A DNA stretch of 53,486 nt from Bryobacterales bacterium (GCA_003142185.1 PLOR01000112.1:1-53486), one strand, 5' to 3'; shown: positions 26,912 through 36,305, counted from the first letter of the stretch. The notes: generated by a model not told the origin, from the letters alone. Made by a program: numbers and translations.

Positions 26912-28240
26912 ATGCGATTGAACGCCTCCCTGCTGAAAAGCACCGTGGTGGCGGCGCTGGGCGGGCTGCTGTTTGGTTTCGACTCCGCCGTCATCGCCGG
27001 CGCCACCGGTGCACTGACCGAGCTGTACCAGTTGTCGCGCTGGATGCTAGGCTTCACGGTGGCCGCCGCCCTCTGCGGGACGGTGGTCGGGTCGGTGCTG
27101 GCCGGCTACCCCGGCGACCGGCTGGGCCGCCGCGACAGTCTGCGGTTGATGGCGGTGCTGTACCTGGCGAGCGCCTTGGGCTGCGCTTTCGCCTGGAACT
27201 GGTATGCGCTGCTCCTCTTCCGCTTCATCGGCGGTCTGGGCATCGGCGGCTCCTCGGTGCTGGGGCCCATGTACATCGCCGAAGTTTCTCCCGCCAAATG
27301 GCGCGGGCGCCTGGTGGGCTTCTTCCAGTTCAACGTGGTGTCTGGGATACTGCTGGCCTATTTGTCCAACTACCTGCTGGGACGGTTTTCGCTGGGTGGC
27401 CTCGAATGGCGCTGGAAGCTGGGCGTGGCCGCCTTCCCCGCCCTGCTGTTCCTGGTGATGCTGTTCGGCATTCCGCGCAGCCCGCGCTGGCTGGCGCAGA
27501 AGCGCCGCGTGGCGGAAGCGCGCCAGGCGCTGGCCACCATCGGCGCGGAGAACGTGGAAAGCGAGCTGGCTGAAATCGTCGCCTCCATCGACGCCGAACA
27601 CGGGCATGACCGCGAGCGCCTGTTTTCGCGCAAGTACCGGCTGCCGATTTTGCTGGCGGTTTCGCTCGCCATGTTCAACCAGCTTTCCGGCATCAACGCC
27701 ATTCTCTACTACCTGAACGACATTTTCGCCCGCGCCGGTTTCAGCAAAGTGTCGGGCGACCTGCAGGCGGTGGCGATCGGCGCCACCAATCTGCTGTTCA
27801 CGGTGATTGCGATGTCCGTAATCGACCGGATCGGCCGCAAGCTGCTGCTGCTGGTGGGTGCGGTGGGTACGGCCGCCTGCCTGGGCGGTGTTTCGTATAT
27901 TTTCTCGACCACGCGCCACGAATCGATGCTGCTATGGCTGCTGGTAGGCTTCATTGGCTTCTTCGCGTTCTCGCAGGGCGCCGTGATCTGGGTGTATCTG
28001 AGCGAGGTCTTTCCCAACCGCGTGCGCGCGCAGGGCCAGAGCCTGGGCAGCGCCACGCACTGGATCATGAATGCGCTGATCTCGTTTCTGTTTCCGATGG
28101 TCGCCGCCGCCTCCGGCGCGCTGCCGTTTGCCTTTTTTGCAGCCATGATGGCAGTGCAGTTCGTGGTCGTCCTGGTCTTCTTCCCGGAGACCAAGGGCGT
28201 ATCGCTCGAACAAATGCAGAAGCGCCTGGAGATCGCCTGA
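26912..28240 (+). CDS. MFS sugar porter family transporter
   Basis: A 442-residue, 12-span major facilitator of the sugar porter family. Family marks are GGLLFGFDSAVIAGA in TM1, the loop 2-3 motif GDRLGRRDSL, RFIGGLGIGGSSVLGPMYIAEVSPAKWRG (TM4-5, with PxYIAE and RG), PRSPRWLAQKRR before the central loop, NQLSGINAILYY in TM7, and PETKGVSLEQM at the C-terminus. These place it with XylE/GalP-type proton-sugar symporters. The exact sugar is not readable. It is followed by a terminator hairpin at 28251-28276. Confidence 0.9.
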   Translation: MRLNASLLKSTVVAALGGLLFGFDSAVIAGATGALTELYQLSRWMLGFTVAAALCGTVVGSVLAGYPGDRLGRRDSLRLMAVLYLASALGCAFAWNWYALLLFRFIGGLGIGGSSVLGPMYIAEVSPAKWRGRLVGFFQFNVVSGILLAYLSNYLLGRFSLGGLEWRWKLGVAAFPALLFLVMLFGIPRSPRWLAQKRRVAEARQALATIGAENVESELAEIVASIDAEHGHDRERLFSRKYRLPILLAVSLAMFNQLSGINAILYYLNDIFARAGFSKVSGDLQAVAIGATNLLFTVIAMSVIDRIGRKLLLLVGAVGTAACLGGVSYIFSTTRHESMLLWLLVGFIGFFAFSQGAVIWVYLSEVFPNRVRAQGQSLGSATHWIMNALISFLFPMVAAASGALPFAFFAAMMAVQFVVVLVFFPETKGVSLEQMQKRLEIA

Positions 28241-28250
28241 GGTGGGAGCG

Positions 28251-28276
28251 CCGGCGGTCTTTGCCGCCGGTTCTTT
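28251..28276 (+). terminator. Rho-independent terminator after the sugar porter
   Basis: CCGGCGG (28251-28257), loop TCTTTG, CCGCCGG (28264-28270), then TTCTTT form a 7-bp GC stem with a U-rich tail, 10 bp after the stop codon. Confidence 0.75.
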
Positions 28277-28338
28277 GCGAACAAACAGTCGGGCGCTGAG
28301 TCAGGCAGCGCGCCGCCGGCCTGCGCTACTATAGACAC

Positions 28339-29562
28339 TTGTCCCAGTTCCTGCCACGTCTACGTTTCGATCTCGATTTCATGCCATCGCCGGCCGAGGA
28401 GCACCCCGGGCTGCTGATCCGCGATGGGCACCACTTCTCCGACGCGGTACTCATCGTTCCACCGCTGCTGGTGGAATCGCTGGCATGCTTCGACGGAAAA
28501 AAAACGGATCTCGATCTGCGAGCCGTGCTGGTGCGGCTGACCGGCGATCTCGACGTGGGCGAAATCGCCAGAAGCCTGGTGGAGGCGCTGAGCGGAGCGG
28601 GTTTCCTCGAAGACGAGAATTTCACGCGCATGGAGCGGGAGCGCCGGAGCCAGTTCGCCGCCGAGCCGGTGCGCCAACCCGCCCACGCCGGCGGCGCCTA
28701 CCCGGCCGAAGCCGATGCGCTCAGCCAGACCTTGGCGCGCTATATGAATGGCGCCGTTCCAGCCTCGCAAGACGGCCGGCTGATGGCGATCGCGGCGCCG
28801 CATGCGAGCCCAGAGGGCGGCGTCGAATCCTACCGCGCCGCTTACCAAATGTTGCGGCCGGAGGATCGCGACCGGACTTTCGTCATCCTGGCAACCTCGC
28901 ACTACGGCCGTTCGGAAAGGTTTGGCCTGACGCGCAAGAATTTCCTCACGCCGCTGGGAGAATCGCCCACCGATGTCCGGCTGGTGGACTGGCTGGCTGA
29001 ACGCGCCCCCGGCGCCATCGAAATGGAAGATTTCTGCCACTCTTTCGAACACACCGTGGAGCTGGAGTTGATCTTCCTGCAGCACGCGCTAGGCCCCCAG
29101 ACGCGCATTCTGCCGATTCTTTGCGGCGGCTTCGCCAGGAGCCTGATGGAAGGCGGCAAACCCGAAGACGACCAGCGAGTGCAGCGCTTTTTCGATGCGT
29201 TGGCGGAACTGCGCGAGCGCGAAGGCAACCGGCTTTTCTGGATTCTGGGAGTGGACATGGCGCACATGGGCGCGCGCTATCAGGATCCGTTCCAGGCCCG
29301 CGCCAGCCAGGGCTTGATGAACGAAGTGGAGGCGCGCGACCGCGATCGCATCGCCCGCATCAACTCGGGCGATGCCGACGGCTTCTGGGAATTAGTGCGG
29401 GAGAACCGCGACGATCTGAAGTGGTGCGGGTCTTCGCCGTTCTACACATTCCTCAAGACCGCTCCCCGCGCGCGCGGCGAATTGCTCAGTTATGAACAGT
29501 GGAACATCGACGAAGCGAGTGTGGTGAGTTTCGCCGGCATGTCGTTTTCCGAGCCGGAATAG
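28339..29562 (+). CDS. AmmeMemoRadiSam system protein B (Memo family)
   Basis: A 407-residue Memo-like protein. Its N-terminal LPRLRFDLDFMPSPAEEHPGLLIRD resembles the extra N-terminal domain of bacterial AmmeMemoRadiSam B proteins, which is why I accept the TTG start at 28339 over ATG 28381. The Memo domain begins around QPAHAGGAYPAEADALSQTL. It keeps histidines in APHASPEGG, LATSHYG, the core HSFEHTVELELIFLQHAL, and VDMAHMGARY. The family resembles extradiol dioxygenases but its bacterial reaction is unknown. The usual partners, an AMMECR1 protein and a radical SAM enzyme, are not in the window. It may be cotranscribed with nothing else. Confidence 0.85.
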   Translation: MSQFLPRLRFDLDFMPSPAEEHPGLLIRDGHHFSDAVLIVPPLLVESLACFDGKKTDLDLRAVLVRLTGDLDVGEIARSLVEALSGAGFLEDENFTRMERERRSQFAAEPVRQPAHAGGAYPAEADALSQTLARYMNGAVPASQDGRLMAIAAPHASPEGGVESYRAAYQMLRPEDRDRTFVILATSHYGRSERFGLTRKNFLTPLGESPTDVRLVDWLAERAPGAIEMEDFCHSFEHTVELELIFLQHALGPQTRILPILCGGFARSLMEGGKPEDDQRVQRFFDALAELREREGNRLFWILGVDMAHMGARYQDPFQARASQGLMNEVEARDRDRIARINSGDADGFWELVRENRDDLKWCGSSPFYTFLKTAPRARGELLSYEQWNIDEASVVSFAGMSFSEPE

Positions 29563-29584
29563 GGCGTGTCGAAGGCGGCGCGGC

Positions 29585-30217
29585 CTACTTCGGATATACG
29601 CGGAAATCGTCGAAGTAGGTAACCGAATCGGCCACCGTCCACAAGCCGAGCCGGCCGGGCCCGCTGAAGGTCTTATCGTCGGCTTGCAGAATGCGGCGAT
29701 GGTTGACGTAGACCTGGAAACGGGAGCCACGCACGGAAACTTTGAGAATGTTCCAGGCATTAGACTCGATGTCGTGAGGCACGGCGGTGGCGATCGCCAG
29801 GCGCTCGCCATTCGTCACCTTGTAAATGGCCACGTTCTTGGAGACGGCGTTGGCGCGTGCCAGGTAATAGTTGTTGGGATCGCGATAGCGCCAGACCACG
29901 CCGCCGGCCTGATCCTGCAAGCCGGAGACCGGTTTGATGCGCACGCTCACGTCGCAGTCGCGGAGGCTGACGCCATCGAAAATGGCCAGCGGGTAGCGGT
30001 CGCCGTGACGGTCGGCGGAAACCTGGGCCAGCACGTAAGGGGGGCTGGGAGCGGAATTATCCTGGCGGACCTCCCAGCGCGGCTCGGCGCCAGCGTGGGT
30101 CATGGCCACGGTCCATCCCGCCGGACTGTGCCCCACCGCGGCCCGATCGAACGTGATCACCCTGCCCGAAGACGCAAGCAGCCCGAAGGAAATCCAGAAC
30201 CCCAGAGCCTTGGTCAT
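29585..30217 (-). CDS. secreted LamG/concanavalin-A-like jelly-roll protein
   Basis: A 210-residue protein with an N-terminal hydrophobic segment (about 5-20) likely to be a signal peptide. The rest looks like a single beta-sandwich: VLAQVSADRHGDRYPLAIFDG, DCDVSVRIKPVSGLQDQAGGVVWRY, DPNNYYLARANAVSKNVAIYKV, and FQVYVNHRRIL...GRLGLWTVADSVTYFDDFRV. That pattern is seen in LamG/DUF1080-type glycan-binding or hydrolase-like proteins common in Acidobacteria and Planctomycetes. I see no obvious catalytic residues, so carbohydrate binding is the safer guess. It converges on the Memo-like gene with 22 bp between the stops. Confidence 0.7.
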   Translation of the reverse strand: MTKALGFWISFGLLASSGRVITFDRAAVGHSPAGWTVAMTHAGAEPRWEVRQDNSAPSPPYVLAQVSADRHGDRYPLAIFDGVSLRDCDVSVRIKPVSGLQDQAGGVVWRYRDPNNYYLARANAVSKNVAIYKVTNGERLAIATAVPHDIESNAWNILKVSVRGSRFQVYVNHRRILQADDKTFSGPGRLGLWTVADSVTYFDDFRVYPK

Positions 30218-30353
30218 CGAGCCTTACTCATTGCGAGCCGGCACGGCATGCTATCACCCGAGTCACCCTGATTCCATTATCCAACAGTTGGGGGCGATAG
30301 AGCGTCTGTGCGCCGACCGCGGACCTCCGAACTTGCGTAGCTGGGCGTCGTTT

Positions 30354-31412
30354 TCACCTTATTCCGTTGTTGCCTGAGGCATCACACTCGGGAATATCGC
30401 GGGCCTCGGGCATTGTCGCCGCGGCCGCACAGGCGGCCGTGCGTACATTGGCGTCCATTGCAGAGGCGTACAGGCGCACAGCAAGGCGGCGGCGTCCGGC
30501 ACTCGGCGACCAGCCGTAATCACCACCACCCGGCGGCAGCGACCAGTTATTGGTGCGAAGCCAGCCGATTGTGTTTACTTCCTGAGCTTCGCACCGCGCA
30601 AGCGCCTGAGTGACATGGGTCGCCTCAACTCCTGCCGAGTCCGCCGCGCGAGCCAGGCGGTACGCCTCGCATCGGCCGTAGAACAGCCCGGCGGTTCCCT
30701 CGCAGGCGGCAAATCGTCCGAAGCGGTTCGCTAAATGCAAGCAGAACGAATCGAGCTGACTGGCGACGTAGAACTCGCCAGTCAGTCCCGTCAGATCATC
30801 CATGCCGCGCGGAACATAGTTCCACCCGATTCCCCCTGCGCTCTCGAGCTCCGCCTTGATGAGAACCGTCACGATTCGCTCGAATAAGTCTGACCCGTTT
30901 TCCGAGCTCGACTGCAGGCCGGAAATGATTGCGGGCAGCCAACCAGGAGGGATCTCCAGGTCGTAGGCCGGGTAGTCGGCGACGGTTCGTAGGTATCCGC
31001 CCTCCTCCCGCAGGAAGAGGATGTGGCAGTAGCCGGGATAGGGACGAAACAGCCTCTCTCCCCCATGTTGCCCAGACGCCCATACCCAGGAGTAGAACTG
31101 GATCGGACCTCGCACATCGCCTCTCAGGGAGAGTATGACCTTGGCCGACATCCGCGCCAGGTGCAATGGAACCATCCAAGCCTTGGGGTTGAAGGTATCG
31201 GCCGGCCTTTCCACATCTCGCGGTCCGGCCACCAGTTTGTAGTCCAGCACCTCGGCGACCACGATCACCGGCGCCGACTTCATGGCTCGATACTTGTCCT
31301 CGGCGCGAACATAGATGACAGGCTTGATCACGTGGGCGGGCGAGTTGCAGCCGGCGATGATCAGTGCCGCGGCTGCGATCATTCCGGCGCCCGCGAATCG
31401 GTTGGATCTCAC
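30354..31412 (-). CDS. hypothetical lipoprotein
   Basis: A 352-residue protein whose N-terminus (AAAALIIAGCNSP, lipobox LIIAGC with the cysteine near residue 22) marks it as a lipoprotein. Residues about 45-140 look like a beta-rich domain (APVIVVAEVLDYKLVAGP; MSAKVILSLRGDVRGPIQFYSWVW; GYCHILFLREEGGYLR), similar in layout to small surface proteins that handle a secreted ligand. The C-terminal half contains several cysteines and alpha-helical repeats (ACEGTAGLFYGRCEAYRLARAADS). I do not recognise the family. It is divergent from the M20 amidohydrolase across 106 bp. Confidence 0.6.
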   Translation of the reverse strand: MRSNRFAGAGMIAAAALIIAGCNSPAHVIKPVIYVRAEDKYRAMKSAPVIVVAEVLDYKLVAGPRDVERPADTFNPKAWMVPLHLARMSAKVILSLRGDVRGPIQFYSWVWASGQHGGERLFRPYPGYCHILFLREEGGYLRTVADYPAYDLEIPPGWLPAIISGLQSSSENGSDLFERIVTVLIKAELESAGGIGWNYVPRGMDDLTGLTGEFYVASQLDSFCLHLANRFGRFAACEGTAGLFYGRCEAYRLARAADSAGVEATHVTQALARCEAQEVNTIGWLRTNNWSLPPGGGDYGWSPSAGRRRLAVRLYASAMDANVRTAACAAAATMPEARDIPECDASGNNGIR

Positions 31413-31518
31413 CTGCTCTTAAGGACACCACAACGGACGAAAAGGTTCCTTCAATACGCCTCCTGCTCCGCAGTCGTCGCTTGACACCCGCTGCCCCCGC
31501 CGCGTACCGTATCCCAAT

Positions 31519-32979
31519 ATGCGATCGAAACTGGCAGTTCTTGTTTTTGGCGCGGCGGCGCCGTTCGCGGCGCTGGCGGCGGATATCTCAGCAGCTCACA
31601 GCGAAGTGATTCAACTGGTGGAGACAAATGCCGCGGCGTACCGGGATGTCTCACGCAAGGTCTGGGAATTCGCGGAGATGGGATATCAGGAAAAGAAGAG
31701 CTCCGCTTTGCTCCAGGAGACGCTCGCCGTGGCGGGCTTTGACGTAAAGGCCGGAGTGGCCGAGATACCGACGGCGTTTGTCGCGAGCTGGGGACAAGGC
31801 AAGCCGGTGATCGGAATTTTGGGCGAGTTCGATTCGCTGCCTGGGCTTTCGCAGGACGCCGTGCCGGAGCGCAAGCCGCTAACGGCCGGCGCGCCCGGCC
31901 ACGGCTGCGGGCATAACCTGCTCGGCGCAGGTGGCGCGCTGGCTGCGGTCTCGATCAAAGACTATCTCGCCGCGCATCACTTGCCGGGAACGGTGCGGTA
32001 TTACGGCACTCCGGCGGAAGAGGGCGGTTCGGGCAAAGTGTACATGGTGCGCGCCGGGCTGTTCAATGATGTGGATGCGGTTCTGCACTGGCATCCGGGC
32101 GATTCGAACACGGTGACCACCGGCGCCGGAATGCTGGCCGTAATCACGGCGAAGTTCGAATTCCACGGACTGGCATCGCACGCGGCGGCGGCGCCGGAAA
32201 AGGGACGCTCTGCGCTGGACGGCCTGATGCTGATGGCCAACGCGGTGGAGTTTCTGCGCGAACACGTCCCCAGCGCCACGCGCATGCACTACATCGTGAC
32301 CAAGGGAGGCGCCGCGCCCAACATCGTTCCCGATGACGCCGAGCTGTTTCTCTACGCGCGCCATCCCTCCATGACCGTGCTGAGCGGCATCTGGGAGCGC
32401 ATCCTGAAATGCGCCAACGGTGCAGCGATGGCCACGGAGACGACGGTGGAATGCCGCATTGTGAGCAGCGACGCCGACATCGTCAACAATGCGCCATTGG
32501 GCGAACGCGTCTACCGCAATTTCACCGAGATCGGCGGCTTGACGTATACGCCGGCCGAGCAAACATTCGCGGAGAAACTGTTTGCGTTGTTGCCCACGGG
32601 AACGACAGCGAAACTCGGCACCGAGCGCCTGGTGCAGCCGCTCGATCGGGAGCGCGGGGAAGGCGGCGGCGCATCCACCGACGTGGGCGACGTGAGCTGG
32701 AACGTGCCGACCATCGGGATCACCGCCGCAACCTGGGTGCCGGGAACGCCGGCGCACACCTGGTACGCCACGGCCGCCAGCGGCATGGCCATCGGACAGG
32801 ATGGAATGGTGCTGGCCGCCAAGGTGCTCGCCGTCACCGCCCAGGACCTGTTTACCGATCCAGCCTTGCTGGCGGCTGCCAAGGCCGACTTCGCCAAGCG
32901 GATGGAGGGCGTGAGGTACGGATCCAAGATCCCGGTGGGGCAGAAGCCGCCGTTAGATTATCGGAATTCGAGCCGGTAG
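31519..32979 (+). CDS. M20-family amidohydrolase (AbgB/aminoacylase-like), exported
   Basis: A 486-residue metallopeptidase of family M20, subgroup AbgB. Residues 1-20 are a signal peptide (FGAAAPFAALAADIS). The di-metal site is visible in LGEFDSLPG, APGHGCGHNLLGAG, GTPAEEGGSGKVYM (catalytic EE) and LHWHPGDSN. The dimerisation domain follows (FEFHGLASHAAAAPEKGRSALD). AbgB-type enzymes cleave p-aminobenzoyl-glutamate or N-acyl and indole-amide bonds; export to the periplasm suggests scavenging. The stop codon (32977-32979) lies inside a palindromic direct repeat, so the last residues RNSSR are partly repeat-encoded. Confidence 0.85.
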   Translation: MRSKLAVLVFGAAAPFAALAADISAAHSEVIQLVETNAAAYRDVSRKVWEFAEMGYQEKKSSALLQETLAVAGFDVKAGVAEIPTAFVASWGQGKPVIGILGEFDSLPGLSQDAVPERKPLTAGAPGHGCGHNLLGAGGALAAVSIKDYLAAHHLPGTVRYYGTPAEEGGSGKVYMVRAGLFNDVDAVLHWHPGDSNTVTTGAGMLAVITAKFEFHGLASHAAAAPEKGRSALDGLMLMANAVEFLREHVPSATRMHYIVTKGGAAPNIVPDDAELFLYARHPSMTVLSGIWERILKCANGAAMATETTVECRIVSSDADIVNNAPLGERVYRNFTEIGGLTYTPAEQTFAEKLFALLPTGTTAKLGTERLVQPLDRERGEGGGASTDVGDVSWNVPTIGITAATWVPGTPAHTWYATAASGMAIGQDGMVLAAKVLAVTAQDLFTDPALLAAAKADFAKRMEGVRYGSKIPVGQKPPLDYRNSSR

Positions 32980-33065
32980 CGACGGGTTCGCAGGCCGGGG
33001 GCCTGCGCCACAAGGTGGGTATTCGAGCCGGTAACGCGGGTTCGCAGGCCGGGGGCCTGCGCCAC
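32966..33065 (+). repeat. two tandem copies of a 45-46 bp palindromic repeat
   Basis: Copies at 32966-33011 and 33021-33065 start ATTCGAGCCGGTA and end GCCTGCGCCAC, differing by one base and a small gap, with a 9-bp spacer. Each contains GCAGGCCGGGGGCCTGC, a near-perfect hairpin. The first copy includes the stop codon of the M20 amidohydrolase. Confidence 0.88.
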
Positions 33066-33076
33066 TAGCCCAGCCT

Positions 33077-33712
33077 CTACGGCACCGCCGGCGATTCGCT
33101 GCGGGGCACGGCGCGCAGTTGAGCGTCTTCCAGACGCTTGGCTTCGTGAAAGGTGTAGATCATGCGGTGAACCACGGTGAGGTTGGAAAGCACGGCGATC
33201 ACCCACAGCGCGGCGGCCATGCGATTGAACAGCGCGCCGATGATGATGAGCACCACGCGTTCGGGACGCTCCAGGAAGCCGACTTTGCACTTGGGAATGG
33301 CGTTCTCGGCGCGCGCTCGCGAGTAACTGATCATCACCGAGCCGGTCATCACGACAGCGGTCAGCACAATGTAGAAAAAGCGGTTGATGGAGGCGTAGTA
33401 GACCAGCAGGCCCATGTACAGCGCGAGATCGGAGTAGCGGTCGATCACCGAATCGAAGAATCCGCCGAAGCGCGTGACCTGGCTGGTGGCGCGGGCGACG
33501 CGGCCATCCACCATATCGAACAAGCCGGCGCCGATCACCACCAGGCCGGCCCAGCGGAAGCTGCCGCGCGACAGCAGCCACGCCGCCCAGATGTTGATCA
33601 CCAGCCCCATGAACGTCAGCACGTTCGGGTGAATGCGCGAAAGCGCCAGCCAGCGCACGATCCGGTCGATGATGGCGCCGCAGAACCTGCCGATTCCGCC
33701 GGTGAATGTCAT
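33077..33712 (-). CDS. CDP-alcohol phosphatidyltransferase family protein
   Basis: A 211-residue integral membrane enzyme with the signature DG-x2-AR-x8-G-x3-D-x3-D, read here as VDGRVARATSQVTRFGGFFDSVIDRYSD. This site binds CDP and two metals and transfers a phosphatidyl group from a CDP-diacylglycerol-type donor to an alcohol, as in phosphatidylglycerol-phosphate, phosphatidylinositol-phosphate or archaetidyl synthesis. The acceptor cannot be told from sequence; members with this N-terminal IHPNVLTFMGLVINIWAAW pattern are often called pgsA-like. It begins 1 bp after greA, at the end of the miaB-to-greA unit. Confidence 0.85.
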   Translation of the reverse strand: MTFTGGIGRFCGAIIDRIVRWLALSRIHPNVLTFMGLVINIWAAWLLSRGSFRWAGLVVIGAGLFDMVDGRVARATSQVTRFGGFFDSVIDRYSDLALYMGLLVYYASINRFFYIVLTAVVMTGSVMISYSRARAENAIPKCKVGFLERPERVVLIIIGALFNRMAAALWVIAVLSNLTVVHRMIYTFHEAKRLEDAQLRAVPRSESPAVP

Positions 33713-33713
33713 G

Positions 33714-34184
33714 TCAATTCGCCGCGTCGTGGATGGTGGTCAGCTTGAGGATCTCCAGATCCTTGGTGCCATTGGGACTCTGCACGCGGGCCACGTCACC
33801 CACTTCCTTACCGAGCAAGGCGCGGCCGATCGGCGAGGTGGTTGAGATCTTGCCGTTGGCCGCGTCGGCCTCCTCGACCGTCACCAAATTATACGTTACC
33901 TCTTCGTCGCGCTTGCTATCGAGCACCACCACGGTGGAACCCAGCCCGACGCGGTCGTGCGGAATTTTCGAGAAGTCGATCATCGACATCTCGGCCAACC
34001 GCTGCTTGAGCTGGTTGAGCCGCGCGTTGACAATCCCCTGGCGCTCCTTGGCGGCATGATACTCGGCGTTCTCGCTCAGATCGCCGTGGAGACGCGCCGT
34101 GTGGATCTCCTTCGGCAGGTCGACGTGCAGCTCGCGTTCGAGCGTGGCGATTTCGTCTTGCAGCTTTTTCTTGATGTCCGGCAT
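33714..34184 (-). CDS. greA: transcription elongation factor GreA
   Basis: A 156-residue cleavage factor that enters the RNA polymerase secondary channel and rescues backtracked complexes. The N-terminal coiled coil carries the acidic tip in LHGDLSENAEYHAAKERQG; the C-terminal FKBP-like domain contains VGLGSTVVVLDS and ISTTSPIGRALLGKEVGD. The GreA rather than GreB assignment follows from the tip sequence and the overall form. The ATG lies 57 bp from folP, the largest gap in this unit, so a separate promoter is possible there. Confidence 0.93.
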   Translation of the reverse strand: MPDIKKKLQDEIATLERELHVDLPKEIHTARLHGDLSENAEYHAAKERQGIVNARLNQLKQRLAEMSMIDFSKIPHDRVGLGSTVVVLDSKRDEEVTYNLVTVEEADAANGKISTTSPIGRALLGKEVGDVARVQSPNGTKDLEILKLTTIHDAAN

Positions 34185-34241
34185 CCCAGCGGGGGCTTGT
34201 CTCCCAACGCGACCATTATACAGGAGACGCGCAGCGGGCGG

Positions 34242-35087
34242 TCATTCCGCCTGGGCGCGCAGAATATCGTCGGCCAGATCGGTCACGGCGCGCATCTCGC
34301 GCACGTCGTGGACGCGCACCATGTGGACGCCGCCGAGCACACAGGCAGCCACGGCCGCGGCGGTGGCGAACTTGGTTTGCTCGGGGTCCTCATGAGCCAG
34401 AAAACTCTTGCGCGAGGGGCCGGCCATGATGGGCAGATCGATGGCCGCGAGCGCGGAGAGACGGCCCAGGATGAGCGCGTTCTGCTCCTTGCGCTTGCCG
34501 AAGCCGAGACCGGGGTCGATGACCAGCTTGGAAGGGCTGATGCCGATATGGCGGGCGCGGCTGACGGCGGCGCCGAGGTCGCGCGCGATGCCCGCCACCG
34601 GATCCGGCATCGGTCCCAGCCTGGCCCAGTTGTCCGGCCGCCCGCGCATGTGGTTCAGCACCAGGCCGGCATCGTGGTTGGAAACCACGCGCGCCAGTTG
34701 CGGTTCTATGGTGAGGCCGGAAGGGTCGTTGATAACGTCAACGCCTAACTCGAGCGCGCGCTCGGCGACCTCGGCCTTATAAGTATCCACCGAAATGGGG
34801 ATCGTGAGCTGGTCCTTCAGCCGTTTGAGAACCGGAATCAGCCGGCGCATCTCTTCGGCCGCGGAGATGCGCGCCGACCCAGGCCGCGTGGATTCCGCGC
34901 CGATGTCGATCATGTCCGCGCCCTGTTCTTCGAGTTCGATCGCCCGGGCGAAGGCGCGATCCGGATCGGCGTACTTGCCACCATCGGAAAACGAATCCGG
35001 CGTGACGTTGAGCACGGCCATCAGCAGCGTGCGGTCTCCGAGCTGAATTTCCCGCCGCTTGAGTTTCCAGAAATAGAGCTTACGCAC
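34242..35087 (-). CDS. folP: dihydropteroate synthase
   Basis: A 281-residue TIM-barrel enzyme joining the dihydropterin pyrophosphate to p-aminobenzoate in folate synthesis, and the target of sulfonamides. Typical motifs: LLMAVLNVTPDSFSDGGKY (pterin and pyrophosphate loop), ADMIDIGAESTRPGS (loop 2), NDPSGL, a KLVIDPGLGFGKRKEQN loop and MAGPSRKSFL. It starts 6 bp from tyrS in the same direction. No folB, folC or folK homologue is nearby. The first 20 residues (KLYFWKLKRREIQLGDRT) are a normal lead-in. Confidence 0.94.
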   Translation of the reverse strand: MRKLYFWKLKRREIQLGDRTLLMAVLNVTPDSFSDGGKYADPDRAFARAIELEEQGADMIDIGAESTRPGSARISAAEEMRRLIPVLKRLKDQLTIPISVDTYKAEVAERALELGVDVINDPSGLTIEPQLARVVSNHDAGLVLNHMRGRPDNWARLGPMPDPVAGIARDLGAAVSRARHIGISPSKLVIDPGLGFGKRKEQNALILGRLSALAAIDLPIMAGPSRKSFLAHEDPEQTKFATAAAVAACVLGGVHMVRVHDVREMRAVTDLADDILRAQAE

Positions 35088-35093
35088 GGTGGT

Positions 35094-36305
35094 TTACCGG
35101 ATGACCTTTCGCCAGTGCTTACCCACTTGAATTAGGATCTCGGGCGACGGCTCCGCCCACGCCAGGGTTGTCCATTTCACGCCGTCGATCTCCACCGCGC
35201 CGGCCTTGACCTTGCGCGCGGCGTCGCTCACCGATTCGGCCAGGCCGATGCGCGCCAGCAGCTTGTCGAGGCGAATGGCGCCATCTTTCACGACTCCCTC
35301 CGGGAGGGCGACGGTTTCGATTTCGGCCGGCACCTGTTTGCGGCGCACCACGTTGTCAAAGACCGCGGCCGCGCTTTCCGCCTCGGCGGCCGAGTGGTAA
35401 TCGGCGACGATCATCTTGCCCAGCGCGATTTTGGCCTCCATGGGATGCAGCAAACCATCCGCCACGCTGGCGCGCAGCCGCGCGATTTCGCTCTCGGTCT
35501 TATCGGTGAGCAGCAGGTAATAGCGCCACATCAGCTCGTCGGAGATCTGCATTACCTTGCGGAACATCACGTCGGGCGGCTCGGTAATGCCGATGTAGTT
35601 GCCGAGCGATTTCGACATTTTGTTGACGCCGTCGATGCCTTCGAGCAGCGGCGTGGTGCAGACGATTTGCGGCGCCTGCCCGTAGTCGCGCTGCAGATCG
35701 CGCCCCACCAGCAGGTTGAATCTCTGGTCCGTGCCGCCCATTTCCACGTCGCAATTCAGAGCTACCGAATCGTAGCCCTGCGCCAGCGGGTAGAGCAACT
35801 CATGCATCGAAATCGAAATGCCATCGCGCAGGCGATTCGAGAAATAGTCGCGCTCCAGCATGCGCGCCACAGGGTAATGCGATGCCAGGCGCACGATGTC
35901 GACGTACTGCATCGGCTCCAGCCATTCGCTGTTGAAGCGGACTTCGGTCTTTTCCGGATCGAGAATCTTGAACACCTGCGCCTTGTAGGTTTCGGCGTTT
36001 TCGAGAATCGCTTCGCGCGTCATGGGCGGGCGCGTCACGTTGCGGCCGGTGGGATCGCCGATCAGGCCGGTCATATCGCCGATCAGAAAAATCACCGTGT
36101 GGCCGAGGTCCTGGAAGTGCTTCATCTTGCGCAGCAGCACGGTGTGGCCCAGGTGCAGGTCGGGCGCCGTCGGATCGAAGCCGACTTTGATGCGCAATTT
36201 GCGGCCGGCGGCGGCGGCCGCTACCAGCCGCTCGCGGAGATCCTCTTCGCGAATGATCTCCACCATGCCTTTCCGCAAGTAGGATAGTTGTTCGTCGAGC
36301 GTCAT
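35094..36305 (-). CDS. tyrS: tyrosyl-tRNA synthetase
   Basis: A 403-residue class Ic synthetase charging tRNA(Tyr). The HIGH-type signature is HLGH in [14 protein letters not shown], the KMSKS loop is [10 protein letters not shown], and a C-terminal S4 RNA-binding domain ends the protein ([23 protein letters not shown]). The tyrosine pocket shows [12 protein letters not shown]. It belongs to the TyrZ-like, roughly 400-residue type. I start at ATG 36305 ([13 protein letters not shown]); a longer frame runs upstream to 36365 but lacks family character. Confidence 0.94.
   Translation of the reverse strand: MTLDEQLSYLRKGMVEIIREEDLRERLVAAAAAGRKLRIKVGFDPTAPDLHLGHTVLLRKMKHFQDLGHTVIFLIGDMTGLIGDPTGRNVTRPPMTREAILENAETYKAQVFKILDPEKTEVRFNSEWLEPMQYVDIVRLASHYPVARMLERDYFSNRLRDGISISMHELLYPLAQGYDSVALNCDVEMGGTDQRFNLLVGRDLQRDYGQAPQIVCTTPLLEGIDGVNKMSKSLGNYIGITEPPDVMFRKVMQISDELMWRYYLLLTDKTESEIARLRASVADGLLHPMEAKIALGKMIVADYHSAAEAESAAAVFDNVVRRKQVPAEIETVALPEGVVKDGAIRLDKLLARIGLAESVSDAARKVKAGAVEIDGVKWTTLAWAEPSPEILIQVGKHWRKVIR

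Noticed and set aside
32966-33065. Short CRISPR-like array
   Set aside because: Only two repeat copies, with a 9-bp spacer and a palindromic core; no cas genes nearby.
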